Shown here piece after piece: positions 54,247 to 63,119 of a stretch of 64,000 nucleotides of DNA (the first letter of the stretch is position 1; each line of letters begins with the position of its first letter). The translations under genes were made by a program, and so were the position numbers. The notes beneath the pieces are model-generated. The model worked only from the letters and a program-made list of their open reading frames with translations. It ran no database searches and had not been told where the DNA came from. Origin of the DNA: Bosea sp. 124 (GTDB lineage: Bacteria > Pseudomonadota > Alphaproteobacteria > Rhizobiales > Beijerinckiaceae); contig NZ_PZZM01000001.1 of assembly GCF_003046175.1 (NCBI RefSeq), positions 1,187,001 to 1,251,000 on the forward strand. Reading direction: 5' to 3'.

Positions 54247-55566
54247 ATGACCGCGCACGGCCTCCTCATCGCCGCGCCGCGCTCCAGCTCGGGCAAGACC
54301 ACGATCACGCTCGGGCTGCAGCGCGCGCTGACGCGGCGCGGGCTGGTCCTGCGCGGGCTGAAATGTGGGCCGGACTATATCGACCCGGCCTTCCATGCCG
54401 CCGCAACGGGCGCGCCCAGCGCCAATCTCGATTCCTTCGCCATGTCCGACGCCCTGCTCGGGCAGATCGCGGGCCATGCTGCGGCCGGTGCCGACCTCGT
54501 CATCGCGGAAGGCTCAATGGGGCTGTTCGACGCGGTGCCGGGACTGGCGGGCCATACCGGCGCCAGCGCCGATATCGCCGCGCTGCTCGGCTGGCCGGTG
54601 GTGCTGGTGATCGATGTTTCCGGACAGGCGCAATCGGCCGCCGCCATCGCGCTCGGCTGCCAGCATTACGACCCGCGTATCCGCATCGCCGGCGTCATCC
54701 TCAACAAGGTCGCGAGCGAGCGCCATCGCCGGCTGGTGGCGCAGGGCATGGCGAAAATCGGCTTGCCCGTGCTCGGCGCCCTGCCGCGCGAGGCCAGCCT
54801 GATCCTGCCCGAGCGCCATCTCGGGCTGGTCCAGGCCGGCGAGACGGCCGACCTGCATGCGCGGCTCGAGGCGCTCGCGGATGCGGTCGCGGCCGCCGTC
54901 GATCTCGACGCCGTTATCGCAGCGGCCGGGGCGACACGGCTGCCCGGCGCAGCCGCGCCGGTCACGCCCCTGCCCGCACCCGGCCGGCGCATCGCCATCG
55001 CGCGCGACGCCGCCTTCAGCTTCGTCTACCCCCATGTCGAGGCCGGCTGGATCGCGGCGGGCGCCGAGCTCGTGCCGTTCTCGCCGCTGGCCGACGAGGC
55101 GCCGCCGGGCGATTGCGACGCCTGCTGGCTGCCCGGAGGCTATCCCGAGCTGCATGCCGGCAGGCTGGCTGGCGCATCGCGCTTCATGGCGGGCCTGCGC
55201 GCCTTCGCCGAGACGAAACCCATCCATGGCGAGTGCGGCGGCTACATGGTGCTCGGGCGGACACTGGTCGATGCCGAGGGCATTTCACATGCGATGGCGG
55301 GATTGCTCTCGGTCGAGACCTCCTTCGCCAGGCGGAAGATGAATCTCGGCTATCGCCGCGCCGTCCTCGAAGCGAATGGGCCGCTCGGCCGCGCCGGCGA
55401 GGCGCTGACCGGGCACGAGTTCCACTATGCGACGGTGGTCAGCCAGGGCGAGGACCCTCCGCTGGCGATGGTCACCGACCCGCATGGCTCGGCACCGGCG
55501 CCCGCCGGCAGCCGGCGCGGCAGCGTCACCGGCTCGTTCTTCCATGCAATCGCGGTGGCGGGGTGA
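54247..55566 (+). CDS. cobB: hydrogenobyrinic acid a,c-diamide synthase (glutamine-hydrolysing)
   Basis: A 439-residue amidotransferase (CobB/CbiA) that amidates side chains a and c, giving the substrate for CobNST. The N-terminal ATPase part has LLIAAPRSSSGKTTITLGLQ (P-loop) and LKCGPDYIDPAFH; the C-terminal type-I glutaminase domain has ELVPFSPLADE, CWLPGGYPELHA and the nucleophile Cys in HGECGGYMVLGRTL. The final GSVTGSFFHAIA carries the His near the end. A palindromic repeat lies before and after the gene. Confidence 0.95.
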   Translation: MTAHGLLIAAPRSSSGKTTITLGLQRALTRRGLVLRGLKCGPDYIDPAFHAAATGAPSANLDSFAMSDALLGQIAGHAAAGADLVIAEGSMGLFDAVPGLAGHTGASADIAALLGWPVVLVIDVSGQAQSAAAIALGCQHYDPRIRIAGVILNKVASERHRRLVAQGMAKIGLPVLGALPREASLILPERHLGLVQAGETADLHARLEALADAVAAAVDLDAVIAAAGATRLPGAAAPVTPLPAPGRRIAIARDAAFSFVYPHVEAGWIAAGAELVPFSPLADEAPPGDCDACWLPGGYPELHAGRLAGASRFMAGLRAFAETKPIHGECGGYMVLGRTLVDAEGISHAMAGLLSVETSFARRKMNLGYRRAVLEANGPLGRAGEALTGHEFHYATVVSQGEDPPLAMVTDPHGSAPAPAGSRRGSVTGSFFHAIAVAG

Positions 55567-55593
55567 GCGCGTTCTCGCTGTTCCTGTCACTCA

Positions 55594-55710
55594 GCTCTCA
55601 TCCTGAGGAGCGCTCTGCAGGAGCGCGTCTCGAAGGATGCTTCAGGAGGCCCCTGAACCATCTGGAGCACCCTTCGAGACGCCGCTGCGCGGCTCCTCAG
55701 GATGAGGGCT
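55594..55710. repeat. palindromic element before bluB (family 2)
   Basis: AGCTCTCATCCTGAGGAGCG and GGCTCCTCAGGATGAGGGCT frame this 117-bp copy, with interior CGTCTCGAAGGATGCT and CACCCTTCGAGACGCCGC. It fills nearly the whole gap between cobB and bluB and ends 6 bp before the bluB ATG, so its last bases and the GAAGG after it form the ribosome-binding region. Confidence 0.88.
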
Positions 55711-55716
55711 GAAGGC

Positions 55717-56334
55717 ATGGCTAACTCCCCTCCCCGCTTCGACGAGGCCTTTGCCGCGCAGTTCGCGGAGCTGCTGGCCTGGCGTCGCGATGTCAGGCGT
55801 TTCAGGCGCGAGGCGCTGCCCGACGGGCTGGTCGAGCGGCTGCTGGCGCAGGCGGAGCTTTCGCCCTCGGTCGGGCATTCGCAGCCCTGGCGCTGGCTGC
55901 GCGTGACCGATGCGGTTCAGCGCGAGGCCGCGCAAGCGAGTTTTGCGCGCTGCAACGCCGAGGCGCTCGGAGACTATGAGGGCGAGCGAGGGCAGCTCTA
56001 TGCCAGCCTGAAGCTGGAAGGGATGCGCGAGGCGCCCGAGCAGATCGCGGTGTTCTGCGACCATGGCACGGCGCAGGGGCACGGGCTCGGCCGCAAGACG
56101 ATGCCGGAAATGCTGGACTATTCGGTCGTCGCCGCGATCACGCAGTTCTGGCTCGCGGCGCGGGTCGCCGGCATCGGTGTCGGCTGGGTCTCGATCCTCG
56201 AACCGGAGATCATGCGGGAGGCGCTGGGCGCGCCGCCGGACTGGAAACTGATCGCCTGGCTCTGCGTCGGCTGGCCGGAGGTGGAGAGCGATGTGCCGGA
56301 ACTGGTGCGGTTGGGCTGGGAGCGCGGGCGGTAG
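55717..56334 (+). CDS. bluB: 5,6-dimethylbenzimidazole synthase
   Basis: A 205-residue flavin-destroying enzyme related to nitroreductases; it breaks FMNH2 with O2 to make the B12 lower ligand. Signature segments are LLAWRRDVRRFRREALPDGLVE, AELSPSVGHSQPWRWLRVTD, LYASLKLEGMREAPEQIAVFCD and the VGWVSILEPEIMREALGAP region. The ATG at 55717 (MANSPPRF) is chosen; an upstream ATG at 55702 falls in the repeat. It ends the plus-strand cob run and completes ligand supply under aerobic conditions. Confidence 0.95.
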   Translation: MANSPPRFDEAFAAQFAELLAWRRDVRRFRREALPDGLVERLLAQAELSPSVGHSQPWRWLRVTDAVQREAAQASFARCNAEALGDYEGERGQLYASLKLEGMREAPEQIAVFCDHGTAQGHGLGRKTMPEMLDYSVVAAITQFWLAARVAGIGVGWVSILEPEIMREALGAPPDWKLIAWLCVGWPEVESDVPELVRLGWERGR

Positions 56335-56337
56335 CGT

Positions 56338-56423
56338 TGGCCGTCATGCTCGGGCGGAGCGAAGCGCAGACCCGGGAATCTCCGGCATGAGATGCTCGGG
56401 TCAAGCCCGAGCATGACGGCCAA
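56338..56423. repeat. 86-bp hairpin between bluB and the CoA-transferase
   Basis: The ends TTGGCCGTCATGCTCGGG and CCCGAGCATGACGGCCAA are perfect 18-bp inverted copies around a short spacer with GGAGCGAAGCGCAGACCCGG. It resembles the GTCATCCCGG family in layout but not in its first bases. It lies between the 3' ends of two convergent genes and is a good bidirectional terminator candidate. Confidence 0.8.
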
Positions 56424-56426
56424 GGC

Positions 56427-57080
56427 TCAAACCGCAACCTTGAAGCTGGCGTCCGTCTTTGCCTTGATCTCGTCGAGCGTGACGCCTTCGGCCAGCTCGA
56501 TCAGGCTCATGCCGCCGCCGTTCTCGTCGATCGCGAAGACGCCGAGATCGGTGATCACCATGTCGACGACGCCGGCCCCCGTGAGGGGCAGGTCACAGGC
56601 CTTCAGCAGCTTCGGCGATTCGGTGCCGTCCTTGTTCTTCGCGACATGCTCCATCACCACGACGACCTTCCTGACGCCGGCGACGAGGTCCATGGCGCCG
56701 CCCATGCCCTTCACCATCTTGCCGGGGATCATCCAGTTGGCGAGGTCGCCGTTCTGGGCGACCTGCATGGCGCCGAGGATGGAGAGGTCGATATGGCCGC
56801 CGCGGATCATCCCGAAGGAATCGGCCGAGGAGAAGAAGCTCGTCGTCTTGAGTTCGGTGATGGTCTGCTTGCCGGCATTGATCAGGTCGGGATCCTCGTC
56901 GCCCTCATAGGGGAAGGGGCCCATGCCGAGCATGCCGTTCTCCGACTGGAGCTGAACCGACATGCCCTCGGGAATGTAGTTCGAGACCAGCGTCGGGATG
57001 CCGATGCCGAGGTTGACGTAAAAGCCGTCCTTCAGCTCCTTGGCGGCGCGCTGTGCGATCTGTTCGCGGGTCCAGGCCAT
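56427..57080 (-). CDS. 3-oxoacid CoA-transferase subunit B
   Basis: A 217-residue beta subunit that holds the catalytic Glu, in [20 protein letters not shown] (about residue 48). Other segments: [50 protein letters not shown] and [21 protein letters not shown]. Subunits A and B together transfer CoA from succinyl-CoA to a 3-keto acid (acetoacetate or 3-oxoadipate), feeding ketone-body or aromatic catabolism; which one cannot be told here. It is encoded after subunit A, with a 71-bp gap. Confidence 0.93.
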   Translation of the reverse strand: MAWTREQIAQRAAKELKDGFYVNLGIGIPTLVSNYIPEGMSVQLQSENGMLGMGPFPYEGDEDPDLINAGKQTITELKTTSFFSSADSFGMIRGGHIDLSILGAMQVAQNGDLANWMIPGKMVKGMGGAMDLVAGVRKVVVVMEHVAKNKDGTESPKLLKACDLPLTGAGVVDMVITDLGVFAIDENGGGMSLIELAEGVTLDEIKAKTDASFKVAV

Positions 57081-57151
57081 GTCGTTCTCCGATGTCTCGA
57101 TCTTGCGCGAATTCTGGTCGCCCGGCCGTTCCGGCCCGGCGGAAAGCGCGC

Positions 57152-57856
57152 TCAGGCCGCACGCTTGCGGACGGTGCGCTGCTCGATGCGCTTGACGCTC
57201 TGGGGTGTGTGCACGATGCGCTTCACGAAAATGCCGGGCGTGTGCATGTGATCGGGATCGATCTCGCCCGCCTCGACCAGATGCTCGACCTGCGCGATGG
57301 TCATGCGCGAAGCGCTCGCCATCATCGGATTGAAGTTGCGCGCGGTCTTCCGGTAGACGAGGTTGCCCTCGGTATCGCCCTTCCAGGCATGGACCAGCGA
57401 GACGTCGGCGAAGATGCCGCGCTCCATGATGTAGCGCTCGCCGTCGAACGCGCGCTCCTCCTTGCCTTCCGCGACCAGCGTGCCGACGCCGGTCTTGGTG
57501 AAGAAGGCCGGGATGCCGGCGCCGCCGGCGCGGATGCGCTCGGCCAGCGTGCCCTGCGGGGTGAATTCGAGCTCGAGCTGGCCGCTGAGATAGAGCTCGG
57601 CGAAGAGCTTGTTCTCGCCGACATAAGACGAGATCATCTTCCGGATCTGCCGGGTTTCGAGCAGGATGCCGAGGCCCGCGCCATCGACGCCGGCATTGTT
57701 GGAGACGAAGGTCAGGTCCTTCGCGCCGCTCTCGCGCACCGCCTCGATCAGCACATCGGGAATGCCGCAGAGGCCGAAGCCGCCGGCCATGATCGTCATG
57801 CCGTCCTTGATGGCGCCGGCGAGAGCCGTCCTGGCGTCAGGAAAAACCTTCTTCAT
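57152..57856 (-). CDS. 3-oxoacid CoA-transferase subunit A
   Basis: A 234-residue alpha subunit. Family hallmarks are the CoA-transferase signature [63 protein letters not shown] split around residue 85, [19 protein letters not shown] and [18 protein letters not shown]. It precedes subunit B in one transcription unit. The C-terminal tail (RTVRKRAA) is basic and not conserved. Confidence 0.93.
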   Translation of the reverse strand: MKKVFPDARTALAGAIKDGMTIMAGGFGLCGIPDVLIEAVRESGAKDLTFVSNNAGVDGAGLGILLETRQIRKMISSYVGENKLFAELYLSGQLELEFTPQGTLAERIRAGGAGIPAFFTKTGVGTLVAEGKEERAFDGERYIMERGIFADVSLVHAWKGDTEGNLVYRKTARNFNPMMASASRMTIAQVEHLVEAGEIDPDHMHTPGIFVKRIVHTPQSVKRIEQRTVRKRAA

Positions 57857-57950
57857 CGCATCGCCTTTTGCCGAGAATTGATGTCGCCGGACGGCTCGCT
57901 ACAGAACTAGCCGAGCGGGCGGCGCGGTGGCAACAACGCATTGTGCCTGT

Positions 57951-58030
57951 GAGAAAGACTTGGCGCCCGCGAGAAAGACCCGGCGCCCGCGAGAAAGATT
58001 TGGCACAAATGAGAAAGCCGGCCCCGCATG
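57951..58030. repeat. 20-bp tandem repeat, about four units
   Basis: GAGAAAGACTTGGCGCCCGC, GAGAAAGACCCGGCGCCCGC and GAGAAAGATTTGGCACAAAT follow each other, then a degenerate fourth unit begins GAGAAAGCCGGCCCCGCATG. The first ten bases are nearly constant. The repeat lies in the 215-bp gap between the CoA-transferase and the caspase-like gene. Confidence 0.85.
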
Positions 58031-58071
58031 GGACCGGCTTGCCTCGAACGTGATGTCGTAGCGGACTGGCG

Positions 58072-59691
58072 TCAGCGGCGGAAGCCACCGCCGAGCACGC
58101 CGCCGATGGCGCCGCCGACGATCGTACCGAACATCGCCGCACCGGCCGCGTTTCCGGCGCTGTTGCCTTGGCCGGCGCGCTCGCGCTCCAGATCGCGGCG
58201 AATCACCGGATCACGCTCATAGGCGACGCCGCCGCGCGTGCGGGGCTGGCCCTCGGGCTGGTCCCTGGCCACGGCGCGGGTGCGAGGGACGGGCTTGGGT
58301 TCCTCGGCCAGCGCGCGCTGATAGGCGGGCTCGGTCTGGGCGCGCAGTGCCTTGAGCTGCAGCGGCGCCAGGAAGCCGGTCGCGGTGATCCCGCGCGTCG
58401 TCTGCCATTCCTTGATGGCAGCGCGCTGGCTCGGGAGGAAGTTGGCGTTGGGCTTCCCGGGCTTGAAGCCGGAGAGGACCAGGCGCTTCTGCAGTTCGCG
58501 GCGATCCTGCGTCGAGAGCTTGAGCGCCGTTTCAGTCGCGGCGCTGCCGACCTCTGCCTTCAACGCCTCCTCGCTGACGGCGGCGGATTGGGCCGTGGTA
58601 TCCCGCGATGCCGCCGGAGCCGCAGGCACCGCCGGATCGAGCCGCGCCAGGCGGTTCTTGGCGAAGGCGGCGAACTGGCCGGTCGGGAAGGCGTCGAGAT
58701 AGGCCTTGTAATCGCCCGGCGAATTGCCGCGCTCGGCCGTCTCCCACATCCTGACGTCCATCTGGGCGCGGTCGAGGCCGACCGGCGCGGCCACCGCCGG
58801 CAGCGGCACGGCCCCGTCGATCGCCTTGATCGTCACCGAGGGGTCGACCGCGGCGAGCTTCAGCGTCGGGTTCATCTTGAACTCGCCGATGATCGAGGAG
58901 TTCGTCCAGGGCTTCTGCTTCTTGCCGGTCGATTCCCAGACATCGGCGCGGACGCGGTCCATCACGGTCGTGATCGATACTTCCGGCGTCTCGATATGCT
59001 TCAGCAGGGCCGAGGTGAACGGGCTGTTGCCGTCCTTCTCGCCGTCGAGCGCGGTTGCGCGCGGATCGGTCGCGAAGGCGATCAGGATGCCCGAGGCCGA
59101 CTGCGTCTCGATCGCGGTCAGGCCGCGCGCGACGGAGCGCGACTTGGCGGCGAGCTGCGTCGCGAAGGGATTGTCGCGGCAGGCGTCGAGGATGAGAATG
59201 TTGACGCGCTCGTCGCGCTGCATCTGGCGCAGGATGAGCTGCACATTGACGGCGCGGAAGTCGAGATCGGCCTCCGACTTCAGCGAGGCATCGACCGGGA
59301 TCAGATAATTCTCGTCACCGACAGCGATGCCGTGACCGGCATAATAGACGACGCCGGCCTTGGCGCCGTCGAGCTTCTGGGCGAATTCCCGGACGATGCC
59401 GGTCATCTCGTCCATCTTGAGATCGTAGCCCTCGACGACTTCGAAGCCGAGACGCTTCAGCGAGGCCGAGATCGCCGTCGCGTCGCGCTGCGGATTCGCC
59501 AGGCGAGGAACCGCCGTATAGGCGCTGTTGCCGATCACCAGGGCGACGCGGCGGTCGGGAGCGGCCTCGGCCGGAAGCACTGAGGCCAGCACAGCTACAC
59601 CCAGCACACCGGCCCCGAACGCGCCAAGCACGGTATTGCGTGCGACGGCGAAGCGGGCGCGGAACGCCAGACCCAAAGACGCGAAGCTCAA
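58072..59691 (-). CDS. caspase-family (C14) protein with PG-binding-like and glycine-zipper regions
   Basis: A 539-residue exported or membrane-anchored protein. A hydrophobic segment (GAGVLGVAVLASVLPAEAA, about 26-44) is a signal peptide or anchor. The caspase domain follows (VALVIGNSAYTAVPRLANPQ) with the His120/Cys171 dyad in VVYYAGHGI and ILILDACRDNPF. Residues about 395-460 resemble a peptidoglycan-binding helix bundle (RRELQKRLVLSGFKPGK, FLPSQRAAIKEWQTTRGIT). The C-terminus is Arg/Pro-rich then a glycine zipper (MFGTIVGGAIGGVLGGGF), which may insert in a membrane. Substrate and role are unknown. Confidence 0.85.
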   Translation of the reverse strand: MSFASLGLAFRARFAVARNTVLGAFGAGVLGVAVLASVLPAEAAPDRRVALVIGNSAYTAVPRLANPQRDATAISASLKRLGFEVVEGYDLKMDEMTGIVREFAQKLDGAKAGVVYYAGHGIAVGDENYLIPVDASLKSEADLDFRAVNVQLILRQMQRDERVNILILDACRDNPFATQLAAKSRSVARGLTAIETQSASGILIAFATDPRATALDGEKDGNSPFTSALLKHIETPEVSITTVMDRVRADVWESTGKKQKPWTNSSIIGEFKMNPTLKLAAVDPSVTIKAIDGAVPLPAVAAPVGLDRAQMDVRMWETAERGNSPGDYKAYLDAFPTGQFAAFAKNRLARLDPAVPAAPAASRDTTAQSAAVSEEALKAEVGSAATETALKLSTQDRRELQKRLVLSGFKPGKPNANFLPSQRAAIKEWQTTRGITATGFLAPLQLKALRAQTEPAYQRALAEEPKPVPRTRAVARDQPEGQPRTRGGVAYERDPVIRRDLERERAGQGNSAGNAAGAAMFGTIVGGAIGGVLGGGFRR

Positions 59692-60134
59692 GGTACCCTC
59701 CCCTGCTCAGTCCGCCACCGTCCGAAAACCTGGTCGCGCGCGGGCGGAAGCGCGCAACCACAAAAGGCTGTCACAGGAATGCCAAATGATAGCCGAGAAA
59801 TAGTCCGTCACATTACCCGAAACCGCCCCTGCCCGTAAACGGGGTTTTCCAACGGTCATCAAGCTTCCCTAACGGCGATCCCGACATATCGAGCGATCCT
59901 GCATGATGAAGCAGATAGGCCCGCAGGCACCCGACCCGCATCATGCATTTGCATGAGACGGGGCGGGTGCCGGAGCCCTGCGGCCCGGTCTAAGACAAAG
60001 GGATGAGCCCGGCTTCACAAGGCCGTTTCCGGCGGCTGCGGCGTTGACTCATGCCGCGAGCGCGGTGCAGCATGCGATACAAGGGAGACGAGCAATAACA
60101 AGAAAGAACAAGATGATGATCGCAAGCGATACGC
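59692..60134. other. intergenic region upstream of the ABC transporter (no gene)
   Basis: No coding sequence is supported in these 443 bp between the divergent caspase-like and transporter genes. It contains one notable hairpin (59926-59971). The segment before the first transporter gene is A-rich (GAGCAATAACAAGAAAGAAC around 60090), suitable for a promoter or leader, but no clear -35/-10 pair was identified. Confidence 0.6.
59926..59971. promoter_or_regulatory. long hairpin in the transporter upstream region
   Basis: Two 22-nt arms, GGCACCCG-AC-CCG-CA-TCATGCA and TGCATGA-GA-CGG-GG-CGGGTGCC, pair except for two 2-nt mismatched steps around a 2-nt loop. An outer CCGCAG/CTGCGG pairing may extend it. 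No T-run follows, so a classical terminator is not evident; it may be an operator or a structured leader element. Confidence 0.6.
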
Positions 60135-60888
60135 ATGTCTGAGGATATTATTTTATCCACATCGGGATTAACCAAGGAATTCGGCGGGTTCACGGCTGTC
60201 AACGGCGTGGACCTGAAGGTCAGGCGCGGAACGATCCATGCGCTGATCGGCCCCAATGGCGCCGGCAAGACGACCTGCTTCAACCTGCTGACGAAGTTCC
60301 TTGCGCCCACCAAGGGCTCGATCGTCTATAACGGCCGCGACATCACGCGCCAGAAGCCGGCCGAGATCGCGCGGCAGGGCATGGTGCGCTCGTTCCAGAT
60401 TTCGGCGGTGTTCCCGCAGCTCAGCGTCAAGACCAATGTCCGGATCTCGCTGCAGCGCAAGCGCGGCGATTCCTTCGATTTCTGGCGCTCGGAAACGGTC
60501 CTGAAGCCGCTCGACGAAGAGGCGCTGCGGCTGGTCGAGGCTGTCGGCCTCGCCGCCTTCGCCGACCTGCCGGCGGTCGAGCTGTCTTATGGACGCAAGC
60601 GCGCGCTCGAGATCGCCACCACCCTGGCGCTCGACCCGGAAATGATGCTGCTCGACGAGCCGATGGCGGGCATGGGGCGCGAGGATGTCGAGCGCATCGA
60701 GGCCCTGATCCGCAAGGTCTCGCAGAACCGCACCATCCTGATGGTCGAGCACAACCTCTCCGTCGTCGCCTCGCTGTCGGACCGGATCACCGTGCTGGCG
60801 CGCGGGCAGGTGCTGGCCGAGGGCGATTACGCCCATGTCTCGAAGGATCCGCGCGTGATCGAAGCCTATATCGGTTCGGGAGTGGGCC

Positions 60889-60899
<11 letters not shown>
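60135..60899 (+). CDS. branched-chain amino-acid-type ABC transporter ATPase (LivG-like)
   Basis: A 254-residue ATPase. Walker A is IGPNGAGKTTCFNLL (near residue 35-50), the signature is VELSYGRKRALEIATTLALDP (a YGRKRAL variant of the LSGGQ motif), Walker B is MLLDEPMAGMG and the switch His is in LMVEHNLSVVASL. It is the first gene of the liv-type operon and overlaps the second ATPase gene by 11 bp. It powers import of the ligand bound by the downstream periplasmic protein. Confidence 0.93.
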
Positions 60900-61632
<733 letters not shown>

Positions 61633-61719
61633 ATCCGTTTCGGGGCCCGATCAAAGGCCCCCAATCCGATCCATATCGGACATCATGTCGAAAACGACGC
61701 CATTCCAGGGAGAGAGACC

Positions 61720-62925
61720 ATGAAACTCAAGACGTTCCTGACAACGACCGCCTTCGCCGCGCTGATGGCGGCGCCGGCGCTCGCCCAGCAGATCAGTATC
61801 AAGGCCGGCGTCCTCAACGACCGCTCCGGCCTTTACGCCGACCTGTCCGGCGAGGGCTCGGTCATCGCCGCGCGCATGGCGGTCGAGGACTTCAAGGCCG
61901 CCGACAAGGGCATCAAGGTCGAGATCGTCTCGGCCGACCACCAGAACAAGCCCGATGTCGGCTCGACCATCGCCCGCACCTGGTACGATCAGGACGGCGT
62001 CGACCTGATCCTCGACGTGCCAACCTCCTCGGTCGCGCTCGCGGTCAACCAGATTACCCGCGAGAAGAACAAGGTCCACATCAATTCCGGCGCGGCCTCC
62101 TCCGACCTGACCGGCAAGGCCTGCTCGCCCAACACCGTGCACTGGACCTACGACACCTATGCGCTGGCGCAGGGCACCGGCGGCGCGATGGTGAAGGCCG
62201 GCGGCGACAGCTGGTTCTTCCTGACCGCGGACTATGCCTTCGGCCATGCGCTGGAGCGCGACACCTCGGCGATCGTCACCAAGAACGGCGGCAAGGTGCT
62301 CGGCGTCGTGCGCACGCCGTTCCCGGGCACCGACTTCTCCTCCTTCCTGCTGCAGGCGCAGGCCTCCAAGGCCAAGGTCATCGGGCTGGCGAACGCCGGC
62401 GGCGACACGATCAACTCGATCAAGCAGGCGGGCGAGTTCGGCATCGTCGCCGGCGGCCAGAAGCTCGCGGGCCTGCTCGTCTTCCTCACCGACGTGCATT
62501 CGCTCGGGCTGGCGACGGCGCAGGGCCTGGTGCTGACGGAGTCGTTCTACTGGGACACCAACGACCAGACCCGCGGCTGGTCCGAGCGCTTCGCCAAGGC
62601 CAATGGTGGCAAGAAGCCGACCATGGTGCAGGCCGGCGTCTATTCCGGCATGCTGCATTATCTGAAGGCGGTCGAGGCGGCCAAGAGCAAGGACTCCGCC
62701 ACCGTGATGGCCAAGATGAAGGAGCTGCCGACGGACGACCCGCTCTTCGGCAAGGGCTCGGTGCGCGCCGACGGCCGCAAGATGCACGACATGTATCTCT
62801 TCGAGGTCAAGAAGCCGGCCGAGTCGAAGGGGCCGTGGGACTACTACAAGCAGATCTCCGTGCTGCCGGCCGAGCAGGCCTTCCGCCCGCTCGCCGAAAG
62901 CGAATGCCCGCTTGTGAAGAAGTGA
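61720..62925 (+). CDS. periplasmic binding protein of the liv-type ABC transporter
   Basis: A 401-residue family 6 periplasmic ligand-binding protein. The signal peptide (KTFLTTTAFAALMAAPALAQQ, cleavage near residue 23) is clear, and the mature part opens with the typical IKAGVLNDRSGLYADLSGEG. Later segments are KVHINSGAASSDLTGKACSP and WFFLTADYAFGHALERD. The ligand could be an amino acid, amide or aromatic acid; the sequence does not decide. It lies between the ATPase genes and the permease; the repeat at 62971 follows it. Confidence 0.93.
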   Translation: MKLKTFLTTTAFAALMAAPALAQQISIKAGVLNDRSGLYADLSGEGSVIAARMAVEDFKAADKGIKVEIVSADHQNKPDVGSTIARTWYDQDGVDLILDVPTSSVALAVNQITREKNKVHINSGAASSDLTGKACSPNTVHWTYDTYALAQGTGGAMVKAGGDSWFFLTADYAFGHALERDTSAIVTKNGGKVLGVVRTPFPGTDFSSFLLQAQASKAKVIGLANAGGDTINSIKQAGEFGIVAGGQKLAGLLVFLTDVHSLGLATAQGLVLTESFYWDTNDQTRGWSERFAKANGGKKPTMVQAGVYSGMLHYLKAVEAAKSKDSATVMAKMKELPTDDPLFGKGSVRADGRKMHDMYLFEVKKPAESKGPWDYYKQISVLPAEQAFRPLAESECPLVKK

Positions 62926-62970
62926 GCGGGCGAGGAGTCCGGCTCCTAACCGGGCTCCTCATCCTCCGGC

Positions 62971-63070
62971 GTCATCCCGGACAAGCTGCGAAGCAGCGCC
63001 GATCCGGGATCCATTCCTGACCCGTTCCGGAATGGATCCCGGCTCTCCGCTTCGCTGCGGCCGGGATGAC
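62971..63070. repeat. palindromic repeat, GTCATCCCGG family
   Basis: 100 bp with GTCATCCCGGACAAGC at one end and GGCCGGGATGAC at the other; the middle has GGGATCCATTCC and GGAATGGATCCC arms, so it folds into a long hairpin. It separates the binding-protein gene from the permease gene and ends 50 bp before the permease ATG, which could reduce expression of the downstream membrane genes. Confidence 0.85.
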
Positions 63071-63119
63071 GGCAAGCGTTTTTTGGATACGATCCGCCTT
63101 TCAACGATCTGAGCCCCGC

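Noticed and set aside
40800..56423. Repeat clusters as a CRISPR array
   Set aside because: The copies are single, palindromic, over 80 bp long and kilobases apart, without regular spacers or cas genes.
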